The position numbers were made by a program, and so were the translations under genes. The notes under the pieces are model-generated. The model made no database searches and was not told where the DNA came from. It saw only the letters and a program-made list of their open reading frames with translations. Shown piece after piece: positions 1 through 9,473 of a stretch of DNA of 64,000 nucleotides. The stretch spans positions 186,001-250,000 of the forward strand of contig BGOH01000001.1 in the NCBI GenBank assembly GCA_003569145.1, in the 5' to 3' direction. Source of the DNA: Clavibacter sp. (lineage in GTDB: Bacteria; Actinomycetota; Actinomycetes; Nanopelagicales; Nanopelagicaceae). Position 1 is the first letter of the stretch. Every line of letters begins with the position of its first letter.

Positions 1-830
1 TCGGTAGCAATCAAGGCTTGCAGTAGCGTCGGCCTAATCTCGGCTGGCTGCAGATATGAAGCTCTGATGCGCTCGATTCCATCTATTTTGGAAAGAGCTG
101 GCAGTAATTTCTCCATTGCCTTTAAATCACCAAGATCTTTTCCATAAGAGGTGGTGTTTTCGCTAACTAAGAAGAGTTCGCTGACACCATTTTCTGCCAG
201 CCATCTAGCTTCGGTAATAATCTCATCTGGGGTTCTTGAAACAAAAGATCCTCTAAATTGCGGGATAGCGCAGAAGGAACATCTGCGATCACAACCCGAA
301 GCAATTTTTAGCGGAGCCATTGGTGAGTTTGCAAGTCTCTTCCTTGCAAAGGTGCCGCCTTGCCCCATTTTTGTATTTAACTCAACCTTCATCTCCTGTC
401 TTGCCACAGGTGAGATTGGAATTAAACTTCTACGATCCTTTGGGGTGTGAGCTGGCTTTGAATTTCCAGCAAGAATATTCTGTAATCTAGTTGAGATATC
501 TGCATAATCATCAAAACTTAAAATTGCATCAGCCTCTGGCATCGCCTCTGCCAGCTCTTTGCCATATCGCTCAGCCATACAGCCCACAGCAACTACGGCC
601 CGAAGCGTTCCATCGGCCTTCATGGAGTGAGCCTCAATCAGGGCATCTACTGAGTCTTTCTTAGCTGATTCGATAAACCCGCAGGTATTTACTAGCGCAA
701 CATCAGCCGTTGCTACATCATCGACTAATTGCCAGCCATCGGCTGCAAGACGTCCTGCTAGCTCTTCAGAGTCAACATCATTTCGCGCACAGCCTAGAGT
801 TACTAGGGCAACGCTTTTAGGCTTGGACAC
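1..830 (-). CDS. rimO: Ribosomal protein S12 methylthiotransferase RimO (3' part cut by window edge)
   Basis: Radical-SAM enzyme that adds a methylthio group to the conserved aspartate of ribosomal protein S12. Reading back from a GTG at 828-830 gives an open frame that runs off the window: the first ~276 codons are present and the C-terminal TRAM domain is not. An N-terminal UPF0004 domain opens with TLGCARND (Cys14). The radical-SAM cluster motif CDRRCSFC lies at residues 180-187 (Cys180, 184, 187). The TLGCARND and later SYLQPAE wording favours RimO over the tRNA enzyme MiaB. It lies downstream of the RodZ-like gene with a 29-base gap, probably in the same transcript. The family call is firm. 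Confidence 0.93.
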   Translation of the reverse strand, partial: MSKPKSVALVTLGCARNDVDSEELAGRLAADGWQLVDDVATADVALVNTCGFIESAKKDSVDALIEAHSMKADGTLRAVVAVGCMAERYGKELAEAMPEADAILSFDDYADISTRLQNILAGNSKPAHTPKDRRSLIPISPVARQEMKVELNTKMGQGGTFARKRLANSPMAPLKIASGCDRRCSFCAIPQFRGSFVSRTPDEIITEARWLAENGVSELFLVSENTTSYGKDLGDLKAMEKLLPALSKIDGIERIRASYLQPAEIRPTLLQALIAT

Positions 831-859
831 CGCGTTATTCTACAGAGAAGAAGTAGAAC

Positions 860-1576
860 TTATCCTTGATTAGATGCTTGCGGACCGAATTCCAGACGTA
901 AAACTTCGCCAACTGCGCCAGCAACTCCAATATCTTCACCATTTACCGTCAGGTTAATCGCGCCTGCATTTCCAATGACTAGATAGAGCAGTTGATTATC
1001 GCTAAATACTCTCTCCTCGCCCTGGCGAATTCGTCCACTAAATTGTGTGGTGCCAGTGCTATCACTTACTGCAACCCATGAAAGTCCATTCACTGCCTTA
1101 AGTCTTACCTCAACGCCATCTCTAATTGAAGCGCTAGGTTGGCTCTCATCTTTACCGTTACTTGAAGCGGTGATGCCGCTTTGCTCTGGTGAATCCTCAA
1201 TGGAAATAATTGCTGTTCCAACAAGTGCAAAGATAAATAAGCCAGCTGCTGCACCAGTTAGCGCCTTCCAAGATATCGGCTTTCTCTCTTTCTTCTGCTT
1301 TGTAACGCTATTTTCATTCAATAGATCTCTAAGCGATTTACTTAAAGGAATTGTTTGAGATTCAAATTTAATAAGCACATCACTATCGCCAACTCCACAG
1401 ATTCGCGCAATTGTTTTAATATGGCCACGAGCATAAGTTGGGCCACCTGCAGTTAGGAAATTATCTTTCTCTAAATCCTCAATCACCGATGCCGGGATAC
1501 GCGAGCGCTTGGCAAGTTGCTCGACAGTAAAACCTGCCGACTTGCGCATCTCTTTTAGCGTTGAACCAACCGACAT
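860..1576 (-). CDS. RodZ-like membrane-anchored helix-turn-helix protein
   Basis: This 238-residue protein has an N-terminal HTH_25-type helix-turn-helix (about residues 5-70, with VEQLAKRSRIPASVIEDLE), a basic stretch, one transmembrane helix near residues 106-128 and a C-terminal DUF4115-like beta domain (about 155-235). That is the RodZ layout. In rods RodZ links MreB to the envelope, and in other bacteria proteins of this shape have varied roles, so the exact job is unknown. It sits between ftsK and rimO, a common actinobacterial neighbourhood. An AGAGG sequence precedes the ATG as a possible ribosome binding site. Confidence 0.8.
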   Translation of the reverse strand: MSVGSTLKEMRKSAGFTVEQLAKRSRIPASVIEDLEKDNFLTAGGPTYARGHIKTIARICGVGDSDVLIKFESQTIPLSKSLRDLLNENSVTKQKKERKPISWKALTGAAAGLFIFALVGTAIISIEDSPEQSGITASSNGKDESQPSASIRDGVEVRLKAVNGLSWVAVSDSTGTTQFSGRIRQGEERVFSDNQLLYLVIGNAGAINLTVNGEDIGVAGAVGEVLRLEFGPQASNQG

Positions 1577-1594
1577 GAAAGCCTCTAAATCACT

Positions 1595-1630
1595 TGTGGG
1601 GAGGTCAAATTGTAGAAGCAGAAGCAGGCC
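1595..1630 (-). promoter_or_regulatory. Candidate promoter for the RodZ-like gene and rimO
   Basis: On the minus strand TTGTAT and TACAAT hexamers are separated by 18 bases, upstream of the RodZ-like ATG. The -10 is good and the -35 is weak. It was found by eye only. Confidence 0.3.
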
Positions 1631-1697
1631 AGATACAACCTAAATCTTAACGCAGTGCTCAATTGAGCAAGGGAGCTGGAATACCGCCCCTAAAAAT

Positions 1698-4031
1698 TCA
1701 CCCCTGGATTACCTCAAGGACAGAGGCCAGGTCTTCCTGCTTAACCAAAACTACTCGAGCCTTAGAACCTTCAGATGGTCCCACAATTCCTCGGCTCTCC
1801 ATCAAATCCATCAGACGTCCAGCTTTAGCAAAACCAATTCTTAACTTTCGCTGCAACATAGAAGTTGATCCAAATTGAGTGCTAACAACTAACTCGATTG
1901 CTTGGATAAGTAACTCTTTGTCATCACCAATTTCTTCATCAGAGCCTCTGGTTGCAACTACTGGTTTTAAAATATCTTCTCGATACACCGGCTTTAGCTG
2001 GGACTTAACGTGATTTACAACCGCTTCAATTTCTCGCTCTGAGACATACGCGCCTTGAATTCGCATCGGTTTGCTTGCTCCCATTGGCAAAAATAAGGCA
2101 TCGCCTTGTCCGACAAGTTTTTCAGCACCTGGAGTATCAAGAATAACCCTGGAGTCAGCAAGTGATGAAGTGGCGAAAGAAAGACGTGAAGGAACATTAG
2201 CTTTAATTAAACCTGTGACAATATCAACGCTAGGCCGTTGTGTAGCGATAACAAGATGAATGCCGGCTGCTCTTGCAAGCTGAGTAATTCTTACGATGCA
2301 ATCTTCAACGTCTCTGGCAGCAACCATCATTAGATCTGCCAACTCATCAATTACTACTAATAGATATGGATAGGGCTCAAGTGCAGCGTCGGCACCCTCT
2401 TTAGCAATAACTTTTCCAGCTCTGACTGCCTTATTAAAGTCATCGATATGCCTAAAGCCATATGTTGAAAGATCGTCGTATCGCATATCCATCTCACGCA
2501 CTACCCAAGCAAGTGCCTCTGCTGCTTTTTTAGGGTTGGTGATAATTGGCGCAATTAGATGTGGGATGCCTTCATAAGAGTTAAGTTCAACTCGTTTGGG
2601 ATCTATGAGAATTAAGCGAACATCATTCGGGGTTGCTCTCATTAAAACTGAGGTAACCAATGAATTAATCATTGATGATTTACCAGCGCCAGTTGCGCCC
2701 GCCACAAGTAGATGTGGCATTTTGGCAAGATTTGCGCAGATAAAACTACCCTCTACATCTTTACCAAGAGCTATCACCATTGGATGGTGGTCATTTCCTG
2801 CAACGCTGGAGCGAAGCACATCGCCTAGAGAGACTATCTCTCTATCGCTATTTGGAATCTCGATACCAACTGCAGATTTTCCTGGAATTGGCGAGAGGAT
2901 TCTTACATCGCTACTTGCAACTGCATATGCAATGTTCTTGCTTAAAGCTGTAATTGCCTCAACCTTAACCCCGGAGCCAAGCTCGACTTCATAGCGCGTT
3001 ACGGTAGGTCCTCGCATAAAGCCAGTTACTTCACAGTCAATTTCAAATTGAGCAAATACTTCAGTTAAAGATTGGACTATTTGATCATTTGCCTTTGTCT
3101 TTGTCTTACTAGATGGGGTAGTTCGAAGTAGATCCATAGAGGGAAGCTCATAGGAATCAGTTGAGGAGAGCAGTAATTGCACGGGCCTTGCAGGCTTTGC
3201 ACTTACCTCAGGCTTAGGAATCTCAACTGTAAATTCTTCATCAAAGCTCTCTTCATCTATTTCTTCCTCGAGATCCTCTTCTTGGGCATTACTAAAATCT
3301 TGAACTAAGGGCGTTTCAAATGGCGGCGTATCGGCAATTTCAAACTCTTCTCGCTCCAGTTTTCGCTCTCGTCTTTGATCAAGTGCGCCACTAACTTTAT
3401 TGCTTGCGCCAGAGATAAGTCTCTTAAACAAATCAATTACCTTTGAAAACGGAGTTGCTGTAATAACAAGTGCGCCAAATATTAAGGTCAGAATAAGAAT
3501 TGGAATTGCGAGCATATCGGTAAGTAGCGCAACAAGAGGCGTTGAGACCCCATAGCCAATCCATCCCCCGCCTTCGCGCATTGCAGTAGCGCCAGTATTA
3601 ATCGATGAAGGATTTAATATGTGGATTAGGCCAGTTGAACTTAGAACAAGTAGGAGTGAGCCAATTGTTATTCGACCAGTTGCGCCCTTATCTTGTGGGG
3701 TGCGAAATAGGCGAAAGGCAAAGTAGCCAAAGAGAATAGGTGTAAGTATTGCAACCCTGCCAAATCCTCCGTAGAAGAAGGCATATGCAGCTCTGCCAAA
3801 AGCATTATCTAATTGCATCCAAGAAGTTGCTGCAGCAATTAGGGCAACAATTAAAAGAATTAAACCAATACCATCGCGTCTATGCTCAGGTTCTAAATCT
3901 TTAGCCCCACGAGTAATAAACCTGATGCTTGCGCCGAGCGCTTTGGCAATAGCGCTCCAGATAAATCCCAAGCCAGTAGCGATAGCCGAGAGTAGGCCAC
4001 TTGCTTTCCTAGCGGATTTTTTCTTTGCCAC
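1698..4031 (-). CDS. ftsK: DNA translocase FtsK/SpoIIIE
   Basis: Hexameric ATP-driven pump that clears chromosome DNA through the closing division septum and supports XerCD dimer resolution. The 777-residue protein has about four N-terminal membrane helices (residues ~50-205), a short acidic linker (~235-280), the motor core with Walker A GATGAGKSS near residue 444 and Walker B LLVVIDELADL near 555, and a C-terminal winged-helix gamma domain (~705-770, LRIGFAKAGRLMDLME) that reads KOPS-type orientation sequences. The start is a GTG with no clear Shine-Dalgarno sequence. A TACGAT lies 8 bases before it, so a leaderless transcript is possible. xerC is also in this window. Confidence 0.96.
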   Translation of the reverse strand: MAKKKSARKASGLLSAIATGLGFIWSAIAKALGASIRFITRGAKDLEPEHRRDGIGLILLIVALIAAATSWMQLDNAFGRAAYAFFYGGFGRVAILTPILFGYFAFRLFRTPQDKGATGRITIGSLLLVLSSTGLIHILNPSSINTGATAMREGGGWIGYGVSTPLVALLTDMLAIPILILTLIFGALVITATPFSKVIDLFKRLISGASNKVSGALDQRRERKLEREEFEIADTPPFETPLVQDFSNAQEEDLEEEIDEESFDEEFTVEIPKPEVSAKPARPVQLLLSSTDSYELPSMDLLRTTPSSKTKTKANDQIVQSLTEVFAQFEIDCEVTGFMRGPTVTRYEVELGSGVKVEAITALSKNIAYAVASSDVRILSPIPGKSAVGIEIPNSDREIVSLGDVLRSSVAGNDHHPMVIALGKDVEGSFICANLAKMPHLLVAGATGAGKSSMINSLVTSVLMRATPNDVRLILIDPKRVELNSYEGIPHLIAPIITNPKKAAEALAWVVREMDMRYDDLSTYGFRHIDDFNKAVRAGKVIAKEGADAALEPYPYLLVVIDELADLMMVAARDVEDCIVRITQLARAAGIHLVIATQRPSVDIVTGLIKANVPSRLSFATSSLADSRVILDTPGAEKLVGQGDALFLPMGASKPMRIQGAYVSEREIEAVVNHVKSQLKPVYREDILKPVVATRGSDEEIGDDKELLIQAIELVVSTQFGSTSMLQRKLRIGFAKAGRLMDLMESRGIVGPSEGSKARVVLVKQEDLASVLEVIQG

Positions 4032-4080
4032 AACGAAAAATCGTATTCGAATTTAATTTTCTTAAAGGTCAGGCGCGCCG

Positions 4081-5763
4081 CTAAACCTCAATTACAACAG
4101 GCACAATCATCGGGCGACGGCGATGTTCTTCCCCTACCCAACTTCCCACTGTCTTTCTAACTACTTGCGAGAGTTGATGAGTTCCATTAATTCCACCAGC
4201 TACTGCTCCAGTCAGGGCTCGCTCAATACGACCCTTTACTTCATTGAAGAGCTCAAGATCTTCCGCAAAACCGCGTGCATGGATATCAGGACCAGCAACT
4301 ATTTTTCCACTCTGTGAATCGATAACTACTATGACCGAAATGAATCCTTCTTCTCCTAGAATCAAACGATCCTTTATCGATGCCTCGGTGATATCTCCAA
4401 TGCTCTGGCCATCAACATAAACATAGCCAACTGGAACTGCGCCAACTACCTTTGCTCTTCCTTCACTTAAATCGACAATGACTCCATTATCAACCACTAC
4501 TACATTGCTTGGTTTAACTCCTGTTGAGATTGCAAGCTCAGCATTTGCAGTCATATGTCGCCACTCACCGTGAACCGGCATAACGTTTTTTGGCTTGACC
4601 ACGTTATAGCAATAGAGCAACTCCCCTGCAGCTGCGTGACCTGAAACATGCACTAGCGCATTGCCTTTATGTACAACGCGAGCGCCAAATCTAGTTAATT
4701 CATTTATTACTCGATAGACCGAATTCTCATTTCCTGGAATCAGAGATGATGCAAGAATTACAGTGTCATCTCTTCCTACTCTTATTTGATGATCGCCATT
4801 TGCCATTCTTGATAAAGCTGCCAGTGGCTCACCTTGAGATCCTGTGCAAATCAATACAACTTTATCTCCAGCGCTTTCAATTTCATCAGCCTCTAGCAAA
4901 GTATTCGGTGGGATATGTAGATATCCCATCTCTGCAGCGAGCGTCATATTTCTAACCATCGAGCGTCCAACAAAGGCAACTTTTCGCCCCTTGCTATAGG
5001 CAATATCTATCACCTGTTGGATGCGATGAACATGTGATGCAAAGGAGGCGACAATTACTCTCGCCTTTGTGCCATCAATAACTCGCTCTAATACCGGCAT
5101 AATTTCTCGCTCAGATGTGGTAAATCCTGGAATATCAGCATTAGTTGAATCAACCATAAATAAATCAACGCCAGATTGGCCAAGGGATGCAAAGCGAGCT
5201 AAATCAGTGACTCTTCCATCTAGAGGAAGTTGATCCATTTTAAAATCACCAGTATGAAGCACTACCCCAGCAGGAGTCTTTATCGCAACTGCTAACGCAT
5301 CAGGAATTGAGTGGTTTACTGCAATAAATTCCAAATCAAAAGGTCCAACTTTTCTGCTCTGACCTTCTTTAACTTCAACCATAATTGGTGAGATTCGATG
5401 ATCTCTTAACTTTCCCTTTAAGAAAGCAAGAGTTAAAGCGCTGCCAATTACTTGAATGTCTTCTCGCTCACGAAGTAGGTAGCCAAGTGCGGTTATGTGA
5501 TCCTCATGGCCGTGAGTTAGAAAAACGGCCGCGATATCAGCCATTCGCTCCTTTAGATAAGAAAAATCTGGCAGGATTAAATCAACTCCTGGCTGAGTTT
5601 CACTTGGAAATAAAACGCCACAGTCAACGATTAATAACTGGCCTTCATATTCAAAAACGGTCATATTGCGACCAATTTCTCCAAGGCCACCTAAGGCAAC
5701 AATCCTTAGAGTTTTGGCGGCAAGTTTTGGCGGCAACCCTAGATCGGGATGCGGATGATTCAT
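4081..5763 (-). CDS. rnj: Ribonuclease J
   Basis: Metallo-beta-lactamase/beta-CASP ribonuclease with endo- and 5' exonuclease activity, used in mRNA decay and rRNA maturation. The 560-residue protein carries the zinc motif HGHEDH at residues 84-89, a second metal-site region around VNHSIPDALA, the beta-CASP segment, and HVSGHAAAGE and PVHGEWRH motifs, followed by the C-terminal domain. Its ATG overlaps the dapA stop by one base (TAATG), so the two are translationally coupled. The dapA-rnj-ftsK order is common in Actinobacteria. RNase E/G (rne) and PNPase are also in this window, giving a mixed decay toolkit. Confidence 0.96.
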   Translation of the reverse strand: MNHPHPDLGLPPKLAAKTLRIVALGGLGEIGRNMTVFEYEGQLLIVDCGVLFPSETQPGVDLILPDFSYLKERMADIAAVFLTHGHEDHITALGYLLREREDIQVIGSALTLAFLKGKLRDHRISPIMVEVKEGQSRKVGPFDLEFIAVNHSIPDALAVAIKTPAGVVLHTGDFKMDQLPLDGRVTDLARFASLGQSGVDLFMVDSTNADIPGFTTSEREIMPVLERVIDGTKARVIVASFASHVHRIQQVIDIAYSKGRKVAFVGRSMVRNMTLAAEMGYLHIPPNTLLEADEIESAGDKVVLICTGSQGEPLAALSRMANGDHQIRVGRDDTVILASSLIPGNENSVYRVINELTRFGARVVHKGNALVHVSGHAAAGELLYCYNVVKPKNVMPVHGEWRHMTANAELAISTGVKPSNVVVVDNGVIVDLSEGRAKVVGAVPVGYVYVDGQSIGDITEASIKDRLILGEEGFISVIVVIDSQSGKIVAGPDIHARGFAEDLELFNEVKGRIERALTGAVAGGINGTHQLSQVVRKTVGSWVGEEHRRRPMIVPVVIEV

Positions 5764-6653
5764 TACTTAACTTTCACGCCGCCAGCGCGAAGATCTTCTC
5801 GTAGTTGGTCTATCTGAGCCTTGGTTGCATCAACTAGCGGCAGGCGAACTCGTCCACCACTTAAGCCCATTAAATCAAGAGCGGCTTTAGTAAGAATTGC
5901 TCCTTGGGTTCTAAATGTTCCGGTATATACCGGCAATAATCTTTGATGAATTTCAAGAGCTTTTGCGACATCACCTGAAAAGAAAGCATTAAGCATCTGT
6001 TTCAACTCTGATCCGACGCTGTGGCCGCAGACAGAGACAAATCCAACTGCTCCAACTGAAAGTAGTGGAAGATTTAAAATGTCATCACCTGAGTAAACCG
6101 GTATAGCGCATCTCTTAATCACCCAAGAAGTTGAAGCGATATCTCCCTTTGCATCTTTAAGAGCTGCAATTTTGGGATTTGCTGCTAACTTAACAATCGT
6201 ATCTGGCTCAATTGCAACACCAGTTCTATGTGGGATGTCATAGAGCATTATTGGTAAATCAGTAGCGCCTGCCATTGCTTCAAAGTGAGCTGCAATTCCA
6301 GCCTGCGGTGGTTTGTTGTAATAAGGAGTCACCACTAAAAGTCCATCAGCTCCAGCCTTGGCTGCCTGCCTTGCCTGCTCGAGTGAGTGAGAAGTTTCGT
6401 TATTTCCAGCCCCTGCAACAATCTTTATATTTGATCCAACTACTTTGCGAACTACCTTGATTATTTCAACTTTCTCTTCATCGCTGGTAGTTGGCGCCTC
6501 CCCTGTTGTGCCATTTAGAACAATTCCATCATGACCCGTTGAAACTAAATGTGCGGCTACTTTTTCAACGCTTGCCCAATCAATTGATAGATCATCTTTA
6601 AAAGGGGTGACCATTGCGGTCAACAATCTGCCAAATGGCGCCTGAATCGACAT
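5763..6653 (-). CDS. dapA: 4-hydroxy-tetrahydrodipicolinate synthase
   Basis: Condenses pyruvate with aspartate semialdehyde, the first committed step to lysine and meso-diaminopimelate for peptidoglycan. The 296-residue TIM barrel has GTTGE near residues 48-52, the catalytic Tyr138 in LYDIPHRTG and the Schiff-base Lys166 in AALKDAKGD. The length is normal. It lies 23 bases after thyX and overlaps rnj by one base. dapB is nearby at 8713-9459 but in a different transcription unit. Confidence 0.97.
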   Translation of the reverse strand: MSIQAPFGRLLTAMVTPFKDDLSIDWASVEKVAAHLVSTGHDGIVLNGTTGEAPTTSDEEKVEIIKVVRKVVGSNIKIVAGAGNNETSHSLEQARQAAKAGADGLLVVTPYYNKPPQAGIAAHFEAMAGATDLPIMLYDIPHRTGVAIEPDTIVKLAANPKIAALKDAKGDIASTSWVIKRCAIPVYSGDDILNLPLLSVGAVGFVSVCGHSVGSELKQMLNAFFSGDVAKALEIHQRLLPVYTGTFRTQGAILTKAALDLMGLSGGRVRLPLVDATKAQIDQLREDLRAGGVKVK

Positions 6654-6676
6654 GCGCCAAGGCTACTACTTACCGG

Positions 6677-7407
6677 CTATGGCGCGACGCGCCCCGACTT
6701 TTCAAAGGCAGCATAGGTAATCGGCATCAGGCGGGCAAAGTGCTCCTCCATCTTCTCTGCCACCATCTCTATCTCCCGCTGCGGATAGCTAGGAAAGTGA
6801 GATCCTTCTCGGGCTGTTCTTAACGAGAGAAAATTCATAAGAGCTCTAGCATTCATCGTGACATACATAGATGAATAGAGCGCAACCGGAAGCACTGCTC
6901 TGGCAACTTCCTTTGCCACCCCTGCATCTAGCATCTTCTTATAATTCAAATAACAAAGTTCATAACTTTCTTTCATCGCAGCTACTGATATCTCATACTG
7001 CTCATCACTACCATCAACAAATGTGTAGGCGCCAGTCTTTCCAACTTGTACTAATTTTCTAGCTTTATTTGGAACATAGAAAACTGGAAGCAGTTCGCGA
7101 TAGCGACCACTCTCCTCGTTATATGAGGCAATGCGATGGCGCATAAACTCTCTAAATACAAATATCGGGGCGCTAATAAAAAAGTCATTGAGGTATGTTC
7201 AAAAGGAGAGCCATGGCGCTCTCTAGCCAAATAATTAATCAATCCAGTTGAGCGAGCAGGATCTGCGTTTACTTCCTCTAAAGAATTCTCACCTGCTGTT
7301 GAGACTCGCGCCGCCCAAATGACATCAGCATCACTAGCGCTAGATTTCACTAGCTCTACTGTCACATCATCTCTAAAGACAATATCTGGATGGCTTGGCT
7401 GGCTCAC
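6677..7407 (-). CDS. thyX: Flavin-dependent thymidylate synthase ThyX (one apparent frameshift)
   Basis: FAD-dependent synthesis of dTMP from dUMP with methylenetetrahydrofolate. The signature RHRIASYNEESGRY is present. The gene is split: the frame that begins VSQPSHPDIVF and runs to HGSPFEHTSMTF must shift at an A run (7178-7183, six A on the plus strand) to continue ISAPIFVFREFMRHR. One extra A restores a 243-residue ThyX, the usual length. The preferred start is GTG at 7407 with AAGG eight bases upstream; a TTG at 7437 would add ten residues but lacks that support. I take the break to be a sequencing error. No classical thyA is in this window. Confidence 0.9.
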
Positions 7408-7467
7408 GTGCGCGACCTTATCTACTCTCTGGCACAAGGCTGGGATTTTCTACGGCAGAATGAGCGC

Positions 7468-8151
7468 GTGTCATTAAATCCTCCGAGCTTTAATAGGCGC
7501 CGCGTCCTATCCGACTCGCTGGCTGTGGCAATTCCAGTGGGCACATATGGCGCAGCCTTTGGAGCAGCCTCAATCGCGGCTGGATTTTCGATTCTTCAAA
7601 CCTGTCTCTTATCACTTCTCTTATTTTCCGGCGCATCTCAATTTGCAGTTGTTGGAGTTATGGGCTCAGGTGGATCTGCAATTAGTGCAATTGCTACTGG
7701 ATCTCTTCTCGGTTTTCGAAATGGGCTCTATGGATTAAAGATGGCACCTCTTCTGAAATTAAGAGGTTTTAAGCGTTTGATTGGCGCGCAATTAACAATT
7801 GATGAATCAACAGGTGTTGCAATTAGCCAAGAGGGGCGAGGTGATGAGGCTGCGCGTTATGGCTTCTGGGCAACTGGAATTGGAGTTTATTTCTTCTGGA
7901 ATCTCTTTACTCTTCTTGGAGCCATCGGCGCTGGAGCAATTGGAGATCCTGCAGCATGGGGTCTTGATGCAGTAGTTCCGGCAGCATTTCTTGGACTCCT
8001 CTGGCCAAGACTTACTGACAATAAAACTCGAGTACTTGCCATATCTGCTGCGCTTTTGGCGCTTTTACTAGTTCCATTTGCTCCAGCTGGAGTTCCAATA
8101 ATTGCAACAGCGCTATTGGCAGTAATTTTTGGAAGCAGGGCAGCTCGATGA
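7468..8151 (+). CDS. azlC: AzlC family branched-chain amino acid exporter, large subunit
   Basis: Multi-spanning membrane protein that, with AzlD, exports branched-chain amino acids (BrnFE/AzlCD family). The sequence has VAIPVGTYGAAFGAAS near its start, several glycine/alanine-rich helices and a GSLLGFRNGLYGLKMAPLL loop. I chose the GTG at 7468 (MSLNPPSFNRR), giving 227 residues. An in-frame ATG at 7390 exists but would overlap the divergent thyX start. A CAGAAT lies six bases before the GTG, so the mRNA may be leaderless. Its last codon overlaps azlD (ATGA). Confidence 0.85.
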   Translation: MSLNPPSFNRRRVLSDSLAVAIPVGTYGAAFGAASIAAGFSILQTCLLSLLLFSGASQFAVVGVMGSGGSAISAIATGSLLGFRNGLYGLKMAPLLKLRGFKRLIGAQLTIDESTGVAISQEGRGDEAARYGFWATGIGVYFFWNLFTLLGAIGAGAIGDPAAWGLDAVVPAAFLGLLWPRLTDNKTRVLAISAALLALLLVPFAPAGVPIIATALLAVIFGSRAAR

Positions 8152-8452
8152 GTCAGATATGGATTGCAACCTTAGTTTCCTCTCTGATCTGCTTTCTATT
8201 GAAGTATCTGGGCTATCGCATCCCAGAATCTCTTCTTAATAGACCAGCGATTCAAAGGATTAATACACTTATACCTATCGCACTTCTTAGCTCATTAGTC
8301 GCTGTTCAAGCGCTAACAAATGAGCAACAGGTTGTAATTGATCACAGGCTTGTAGGACTACTGGTTGCTGCTATTGCATTAAGTTTAAAGCAAACTTTCC
8401 AATAATGATGCTGCTTGCTGCGGCAAGCTCTGCCCTCGTTTATAACCTCTAG
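8148..8452 (+). CDS. azlD: AzlD family branched-chain amino acid exporter, small subunit (one apparent frameshift)
   Basis: Small membrane partner of AzlC, overlapping it by four bases. As read, the frame stops after SLKQTFQ at 85 residues. Adding one A at the A run 8387-8389 continues it as LKANFPIMMLLAAASSALVYNL with a stop at 8450-8452. That gives 101 residues, the usual AzlD length, and supplies the final hydrophobic helix. The corrected end overlaps the convergent mycoredoxin gene by a few bases. I infer a sequencing error rather than a shortened protein. Confidence 0.8.
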
Positions 8453-8703
8453 ATAATCTTTAAAGCTTCAAGCTTTGCTTTTAGATCAATATCGGAGGGC
8501 TCAGTTAGATGGGTCCCATCAGGAAAGAGAATTACTGGGATAGAACGCTTTCCGCCGTTTATTTCAATAACTTTCTCAGAGGCTCCAGGAACTGATTCGA
8601 CATCAATGATTTCATAACTAACTTCAAGTGAATCAAGCAATCTTTTAGATCTGACGCAATCTCCACACCAATCTGCGCTATACATTGTTATTGAAGTGCT
8701 CAC
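8449..8703 (-). CDS. Mycoredoxin-type glutaredoxin
   Basis: Small thiol-disulfide oxidoreductase of 84 residues with a thioredoxin fold. The active site is WCGDC (Cys13, Cys16), the cis-proline is in RSIPVILF, and the INGGKRS and HLTEPS segments resemble actinobacterial mycoredoxin-1, which reduces mycothiol mixed disulfides. NrdH-redoxin is a less likely alternative. It follows dapB by nine bases and is probably co-transcribed with it. No mycothiol biosynthesis gene is in this window, so its partner thiol is inferred. Confidence 0.8.
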   Translation of the reverse strand: MSTSITMYSADWCGDCVRSKRLLDSLEVSYEIIDVESVPGASEKVIEINGGKRSIPVILFPDGTHLTEPSDIDLKAKLEALKII

Positions 8704-8712
8704 ATTTTCCTC

Positions 8713-9459
8713 CTAGATATCCATCAGATTCTCAAGGCCAAAGGTTAAACCAGGTCTTGTCGATACGCTTCTTATGGCAAGCAGTACCCCAGGCATAAAT
8801 CCACTTCTATCTATTGAGTCATGTCTAATCGAGAGAGTCTCGCCTTGATCGCCAAGTAGGACCTCTTGATGAGCAACTAAACCTCTTAGGCGTACTGAAT
8901 GAATTGGAACATCTCCAACCTTGGCTCCTCTTGCTCCAGCAAGTGCGCTACTAGTCTTATCAGGCATTGCACTCTTCTTGGCTTTTGCTCTGGCATCAGA
9001 GATTAACTCTGCAGTTCTAGTTGCAGTTCCAGAAGGGGCATCTGCCTTTTCGGGATGATGTAGTTCAATAATCTCAACTGATTCAAAATAAGTGGCAGCC
9101 TTTGCAGCAAACTGCATCATTAATACTGCCCCTAGGCCAAAGTTAGGCGCAATTATTGCTCCAACTTGAGGATTTTTAGCTAACAGAGCTTTGACTTCTT
9201 CGATTCTCTTGCTATCAAAACCAGTAGTTCCTACTACTACATTAATTCCACTATTGATTGCATACTCTAAATTTTTCATCACAGAATCAGGATGAGTAAA
9301 ATCTAGAACAACCTTTGCACCAGAGCTCTTTAACAAATCTAATGAATCGCCAAGATCAAGGGATGCAACAAGTTCCAAATCATCTGCAGCAGAGATAGCC
9401 TTAACGCTCTCGCTACCCATACGACCCTTGGCGCCAAGAATGGCGACTTTAATTTTCAT
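8713..9459 (-). CDS. dapB: 4-hydroxy-tetrahydrodipicolinate reductase
   Basis: NAD(P)H-dependent reductase, the second step of the diaminopimelate/lysine branch after DapA. The 248-residue protein has the nucleotide-binding GAKGRMG at residues 9-15 and the catalytic ELHHPEKADAPSGTA signature around residues 135-150. The length is typical. It is separated by 14 bases from the upstream M16 peptidase gene and followed by the mycoredoxin. pnp-M16-dapB is a recurrent actinobacterial order. Confidence 0.96.
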   Translation of the reverse strand: MKIKVAILGAKGRMGSESVKAISAADDLELVASLDLGDSLDLLKSSGAKVVLDFTHPDSVMKNLEYAINSGINVVVGTTGFDSKRIEEVKALLAKNPQVGAIIAPNFGLGAVLMMQFAAKAATYFESVEIIELHHPEKADAPSGTATRTAELISDARAKAKKSAMPDKTSSALAGARGAKVGDVPIHSVRLRGLVAHQEVLLGDQGETLSIRHDSIDRSGFMPGVLLAIRSVSTRPGLTFGLENLMDI

Positions 9460-9473
9460 CGCTTCTCCACCTT

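Noticed and set aside
1656-1669. Palindrome TGCTCAATTGAGCA between ftsK and the RodZ-like gene as an SOS box or terminator
   Set aside because: It does not match the actinobacterial LexA box I know, and there is no T run after it.
7178-7183. Programmed ribosomal frameshifting at the A6 run of thyX
   Set aside because: Thirteen similar breaks occur in unrelated genes, including at sites that are not slippery heptamers. Sequencing error explains them all.
7390-7467. ATG at 7390 as the azlC start
   Set aside because: It overlaps the divergent thyX start by about 18 bases, and the extra 26 residues have no AzlC-like character.
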